DNA of 14,408 bases. It comes from Methylococcaceae bacterium (lineage in GTDB: Bacteria; Pseudomonadota; Gammaproteobacteria; Methylococcales; Methylomonadaceae). A program made the position numbers and the translations under genes. The notes below the pieces were generated by a model that was given only the letters and a program-made list of their open reading frames with translations, ran no database searches and was not told where the DNA came from. This document shows, in pieces, positions 11,563-14,408 of the stretch (position 1 is its first letter; each line of letters starts with the position of its first letter). The stretch is taken from the NCBI GenBank assembly GCA_005779525.1, contig SXIZ01000093.1, forward strand, positions 1 to 14,408, written 5' to 3'.

Positions 11563-14403
11563 ATGAATAATAAATACGAATTTAAGTTAAATCCCCATGA
11601 AGCAAACGATTCGCATATGGGACTGGCACGCCGCATTAAACGTGGTGAGAGCATTTTAGAATTAGGATGTTCGAGTGGCTATTTATCGCGTTTTTTAAAA
11701 CAAGACCTAGGGTGTCATGTTGTTGGCATAGACATTGATCCGCAGGCGTTGGCACAGGCCGCAGAATTTTGTGATTTAGCGCTAGTCGCTGATTTGGATC
11801 AAGACGCTTGGTTACCACAAATTGCAGGGGAGCGCTTTGATACCATACTCTGCGCGGATGTCTTAGAGCATTTGAAAAATCCAGCGGCCGTCCTAAAAAA
11901 CTTGCAGCCCTATCTAAAGCCTAATGGCCGCGTGCTTGCTTCAATTCCAAATGTGGCGCATGCCTCAATCCGCTTGGAATTGTTACAAGGGCATTTTGAT
12001 TACGAGCGCTTAGGTATTTTAGATGACACTCACTTGCACTTTTACACCCTAGACGGCTGTATCGGGATGCTCATGCAAGCCGGCTATCTGTGTCAAGATG
12101 TGGCTTATAGTATTCATGATTTAGCTGACGAGGTCATTGTTGAACATTTACAGAATGTTGGACTTGAAGCTTCCGCCGCGTGTCGCAAATTATTACATCA
12201 ACCTGAAGCGACAGCGTTTCAGTTTATCCTTGAAGCTCGGCCTGCGGCCCCAGAATTACTGCGACATAAGCCTCCTGCGCTGACCCCCAAACCCTTAGTC
12301 AGTTCCGGGGCGTTCTATAGCTTAAAACAAGAAGCTATCGAAGAATTAGAGCGGCAAGTGCAGTTGTTGCAGGAAGATCGTAAACGTGTCATCAGCGAAT
12401 TAAACGCTCAAAGTGTCCACAATGAGAATCATTTAAAAAACATAGCCGCTTTGCAAGAGCAAGTCATTGTTTTGCAGAAGCAGCGTGATGCCGAGCAAGT
12501 TCATAATCAAAATCATGCTAAAAGTATCCGTGCATTTGAGCAACGTGTGCATGCGCTAGAGTTAGAACGAGATGCTGAAAAAATACACAATAAAAATCAC
12601 CAATTAAATATTAAAGAGCTTGAGAAAAGCTTGGCGGTGGTGGAAACCCAGCTCTTGGTAGTGCAACAGGCTCTGGATGCAGAAAAAGTGCATAATGCTA
12701 ACCATCTGCAAAACATCAAAGCATTGCACTTAAAAGTTGAGGCGCTTGAGCTAGAACGTGATGCCGAAAAAACCCATAATGCTAACCATCAGCAAAATAT
12801 CAAGGCTTTGCAACTCAAAGTCGCGGCCTTAGAGCAAGATTGCGATGCCGAAAAAACGCATAATTTAAATCATCAAAAAAATATTAAGGCTTTTGAAGCA
12901 AAAGTAGCAGCTTTAGAATTGGAACGCGATGCCGAGAAAATTCATAATCTAAATCATCAACAAAATATTGCGGCCTGGGAACAAACAGGGCGTATTTTAG
13001 ATGAAGGTTTGTTTGATTTAACTTTGCGGCTTGAAGGCTTAGAAAATCAGAAGCAGCATTTAATTGCCCAATTTGATGGTGAACGTGCACATTTTGTACA
13101 ATTATTAGCGGGTAAAGAACACCACATCGCCGAATTGCATAACCAATTGCAGGGCTTAAATGCTGAAGTTGAGCGTTTAGAAGCAGTTTTGCAACGGGTA
13201 CATAATAAAATTAGCTATCGCACGGTGCGTTTCCTGAAGGATACGCCACGTAAATTAGCGAAGTCTATGGTGAGACGTGGCGGTCGTGTTGATTTTGTCA
13301 CCCAGGAAGTTGCAGAAAATTCTCCGCCAGTGACTTTTGAGGATAACTATAATGTACACGATTACAGTGCATGGCTAGCGCGATATGGTGATATTGGGCA
13401 TAAATTGTCCGAATATCAAGCAACCTACCAGACCTGGAAAGCAGCACCCAAAATTGCGATTTTGATGCCAGTCTATAATCCGACCCAAGATTGCTTAGTC
13501 GAAGCTATCGAATCGGTGTTAGCACAAGTTTATCCTTTTTGGGAGTTATGTATTGCTGATGATGCCTCAACTGAAGCTTATGTCACCGAGGTATTACAAC
13601 GCTTTGCTGCCCAAGATCAACGCATTAAAGTGATGCGCCGTACACAAAATGGACATATTTCTAAAGCCTCAAATAGTGCCTTAGAGTTAGTGACTGCAGA
13701 TTATGTGGCGTTGATGGATCATGATGATGTGCTCACACCCGATGCTTTATTTTGGGTTGCGCAAACAATCATTGAGCATCCGAACGTCCAGCTCATTTAT
13801 TCCGATGAAGATAAGTTAACCGATCAAGGGCAGCGTTATGGCGCCTACTTTAAGCCCGATTGGAATCCTGAGTTATTGTTATCGCACAATTTTATTTGTC
13901 ATTTGGGCGTGTATCGTACCCAAAAAGTTCGGAGTCTAGGGGGATTTGATCCCGCATTTGATGGTGCTCAAGATTACGATTTAGCATTACGCTACTCTGC
14001 AACCCTCGTTAGCAATGAAATTCAGCATATTTCGCGGATTTTATATCATTGGCGGGCAACGCCCGGGAGTACGGCTAATGGTATCCATGAAAAGCCATAT
14101 GCTGAGCCATTAATCCGTCGAGCAGTTGAAAAATCTTTGGCGGCGAAAGGTATTGCGGCTGAGGTGATGGCACATCCACGTTTGCCGGGTGCGTTGCGCG
14201 TACGTTATAAATTACCTAAAGAATTGCCTTTGGTGAGTATGATTATTCCCACGCGTAATGGGTTTTCTTTATTAAAACGTTTTGTGGATAGTATTTTAGA
14301 TCGAACCGATTATACGAACCCACCAACTTCCGCAGCAATCGCAGCAGCTTGTTGCAGGCTGGCCACGGGGTCTTCCACAACCAGCGTGAGTGCGGCGTTG
14401 TAG
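11563..14403 (+). CDS. Methyltransferase / coiled-coil / GT2 glycosyltransferase fusion, C-terminus disrupted
   Basis: Counted from ATG 11563 (the frame is open to a TTG at 11506), 946 codons. Residues 1-180 are a SAM methyltransferase: ILELGCSSGYLSR (31-43), GIDIDP (55-60), DTILCADVLEHL (93-104), DDTHLHFYT (154-162). From about 255 to 570 runs a long coiled coil containing seven repeats (281-483). Residues 629-880 are a GT-A family 2 glycosyltransferase: KIAILMPVYNP, ADDAST (Asp666/667), MDHDD (Asp719-x-Asp721, metal/nucleotide-sugar site), DGAQDYDLALR and HWRATPGSTA. A second GT2 domain begins at 889 (PLVSMIIPTRNG) but stops resembling the family after Asn919. The last 27 codons are Ala/Ser/Thr-rich and look foreign. 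Such proteins assemble or cap O-antigen or capsule chains; the methyltransferase could make the terminal mark read by Wzt. Confidence 0.87.
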   Translation: MNNKYEFKLNPHEANDSHMGLARRIKRGESILELGCSSGYLSRFLKQDLGCHVVGIDIDPQALAQAAEFCDLALVADLDQDAWLPQIAGERFDTILCADVLEHLKNPAAVLKNLQPYLKPNGRVLASIPNVAHASIRLELLQGHFDYERLGILDDTHLHFYTLDGCIGMLMQAGYLCQDVAYSIHDLADEVIVEHLQNVGLEASAACRKLLHQPEATAFQFILEARPAAPELLRHKPPALTPKPLVSSGAFYSLKQEAIEELERQVQLLQEDRKRVISELNAQSVHNENHLKNIAALQEQVIVLQKQRDAEQVHNQNHAKSIRAFEQRVHALELERDAEKIHNKNHQLNIKELEKSLAVVETQLLVVQQALDAEKVHNANHLQNIKALHLKVEALELERDAEKTHNANHQQNIKALQLKVAALEQDCDAEKTHNLNHQKNIKAFEAKVAALELERDAEKIHNLNHQQNIAAWEQTGRILDEGLFDLTLRLEGLENQKQHLIAQFDGERAHFVQLLAGKEHHIAELHNQLQGLNAEVERLEAVLQRVHNKISYRTVRFLKDTPRKLAKSMVRRGGRVDFVTQEVAENSPPVTFEDNYNVHDYSAWLARYGDIGHKLSEYQATYQTWKAAPKIAILMPVYNPTQDCLVEAIESVLAQVYPFWELCIADDASTEAYVTEVLQRFAAQDQRIKVMRRTQNGHISKASNSALELVTADYVALMDHDDVLTPDALFWVAQTIIEHPNVQLIYSDEDKLTDQGQRYGAYFKPDWNPELLLSHNFICHLGVYRTQKVRSLGGFDPAFDGAQDYDLALRYSATLVSNEIQHISRILYHWRATPGSTANGIHEKPYAEPLIRRAVEKSLAAKGIAAEVMAHPRLPGALRVRYKLPKELPLVSMIIPTRNGFSLLKRFVDSILDRTDYTNPPTSAAIAAACCRLATGSSTTSVSAAL
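12403..13011 (+). repeat. Seven in-frame tandem repeats (84 bp, one 105 bp) encoding a coiled coil
   Basis: Units start at 12403, 12487, 12571, 12676, 12760, 12844 and 12928. Six are 28 codons; the third is 35. The consensus is D-A-E-K-x-H-N-x-N-H-x-x-N-I-K-A-(L/F)-x-x-K-V-x-A-L-E-L-E-R. The H-N-x-N-H core is present in all seven. 28 and 35 residues are 4 and 5 heptads, so the coiled-coil phase never breaks. The DNA copies differ at many third positions, so the array is not very recent, although units 4-6 are closest to each other. The array lies between the methyltransferase and the glycosyltransferase and probably acts as a rod-like spacer. Confidence 0.93.
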
Positions 14404-14408
14404 GTCAC
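14310..14408 (-). pseudogene. Fragment of an unrelated reading frame at the window edge (DUF4349-like)
   Basis: On the minus strand the frame from 14408 reads VTYNAALTLVVEDP, then ASLQQAAAIAAEVGGFV, and hits TAA at 14310-14312. The pattern, a beta strand with L-T-L-V-V-E-D followed by an Ala/Gln helix ending in A-x-E-x-G-G, resembles the start of DUF4349-type domains. Its base composition and codons (many GCG, GTG, CTG) look unlike the genes around it. It begins exactly where the second glycosyltransferase domain loses resemblance to its family (about 14317-14322). It is most simply a misjoined or inserted sequence. The family match is from memory and rests on about 30 residues. Confidence 0.45.

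Noticed and set aside
12403..13011. Regularly spaced repeats considered as a CRISPR array
   Set aside because: Unit length is in whole codons, the frame is open throughout, copies differ at third positions, and there are no unique spacers.

Overview
The window looks like a chromosomal segment of a free-living gammaproteobacterium. The evidence is a class 2 quinone-dependent PyrD, UbiX (ubiquinone pathway), a type IV pilin-like protein, an outer-membrane beta-barrel ending in Phe, an endonuclease III whose key residues sit at E. coli positions, and a Wzm/Wzt-type polysaccharide exporter. Base composition is moderate and leans AT in the polysaccharide genes (judged by eye, not computed). The order cannot be fixed from the sequence alone.

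Left part (1-4720), minus strand. First comes a secreted Cys/Met/Gly-rich protein (117-587) with seven [E/D]-x-x-C-G motifs, which resembles the HvfA class of modified metal-binding RiPP precursors. A ~500-base gene-free stretch follows, holding a highly structured nested inverted-repeat element (about 740-1008). Next is a compact three-gene unit, transcribed right to left: proline iminopeptidase, then a prolyl-4-hydroxylase-like 2OG-Fe(II) oxygenase, then endonuclease III, with gaps of only 18-19 bases. A strong intrinsic terminator (3665-3700) separates this unit from an upstream outer-membrane protein gene with a clear promoter.

Middle part (4717-8556). The glycine oxidase gene thiO and pyrD lie 3 bases apart on the plus strand. 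A minor pilin-like gene converges on pyrD, and ubiX diverges from the pilin gene. ubiX is followed by a possible 28-codon peptide whose stop codon lies in the first arm of a terminator hairpin.

Right part (8557-14408), plus strand, is a surface-polysaccharide export and assembly locus: Wzm-like permease, Wzt-like ATPase with a C-terminal carbohydrate-recognition domain (ATGA overlap), an LpxL/HtrB-family acyltransferase homolog lacking the usual catalytic acid, and a large methyltransferase / coiled-coil / glycosyltransferase protein. The coiled coil of that protein is built from seven near-identical 28- or 35-residue repeats. Together these could cap, modify, lipidate and export a surface glycan; the glycan itself is unknown.

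The last ~90 bases do not continue the second glycosyltransferase domain. On the opposite strand they encode a fragment that resembles a different protein family. This looks like a chimeric contig end or rearrangement, so the apparent stop of the large protein at 14401-14403 should not be trusted.
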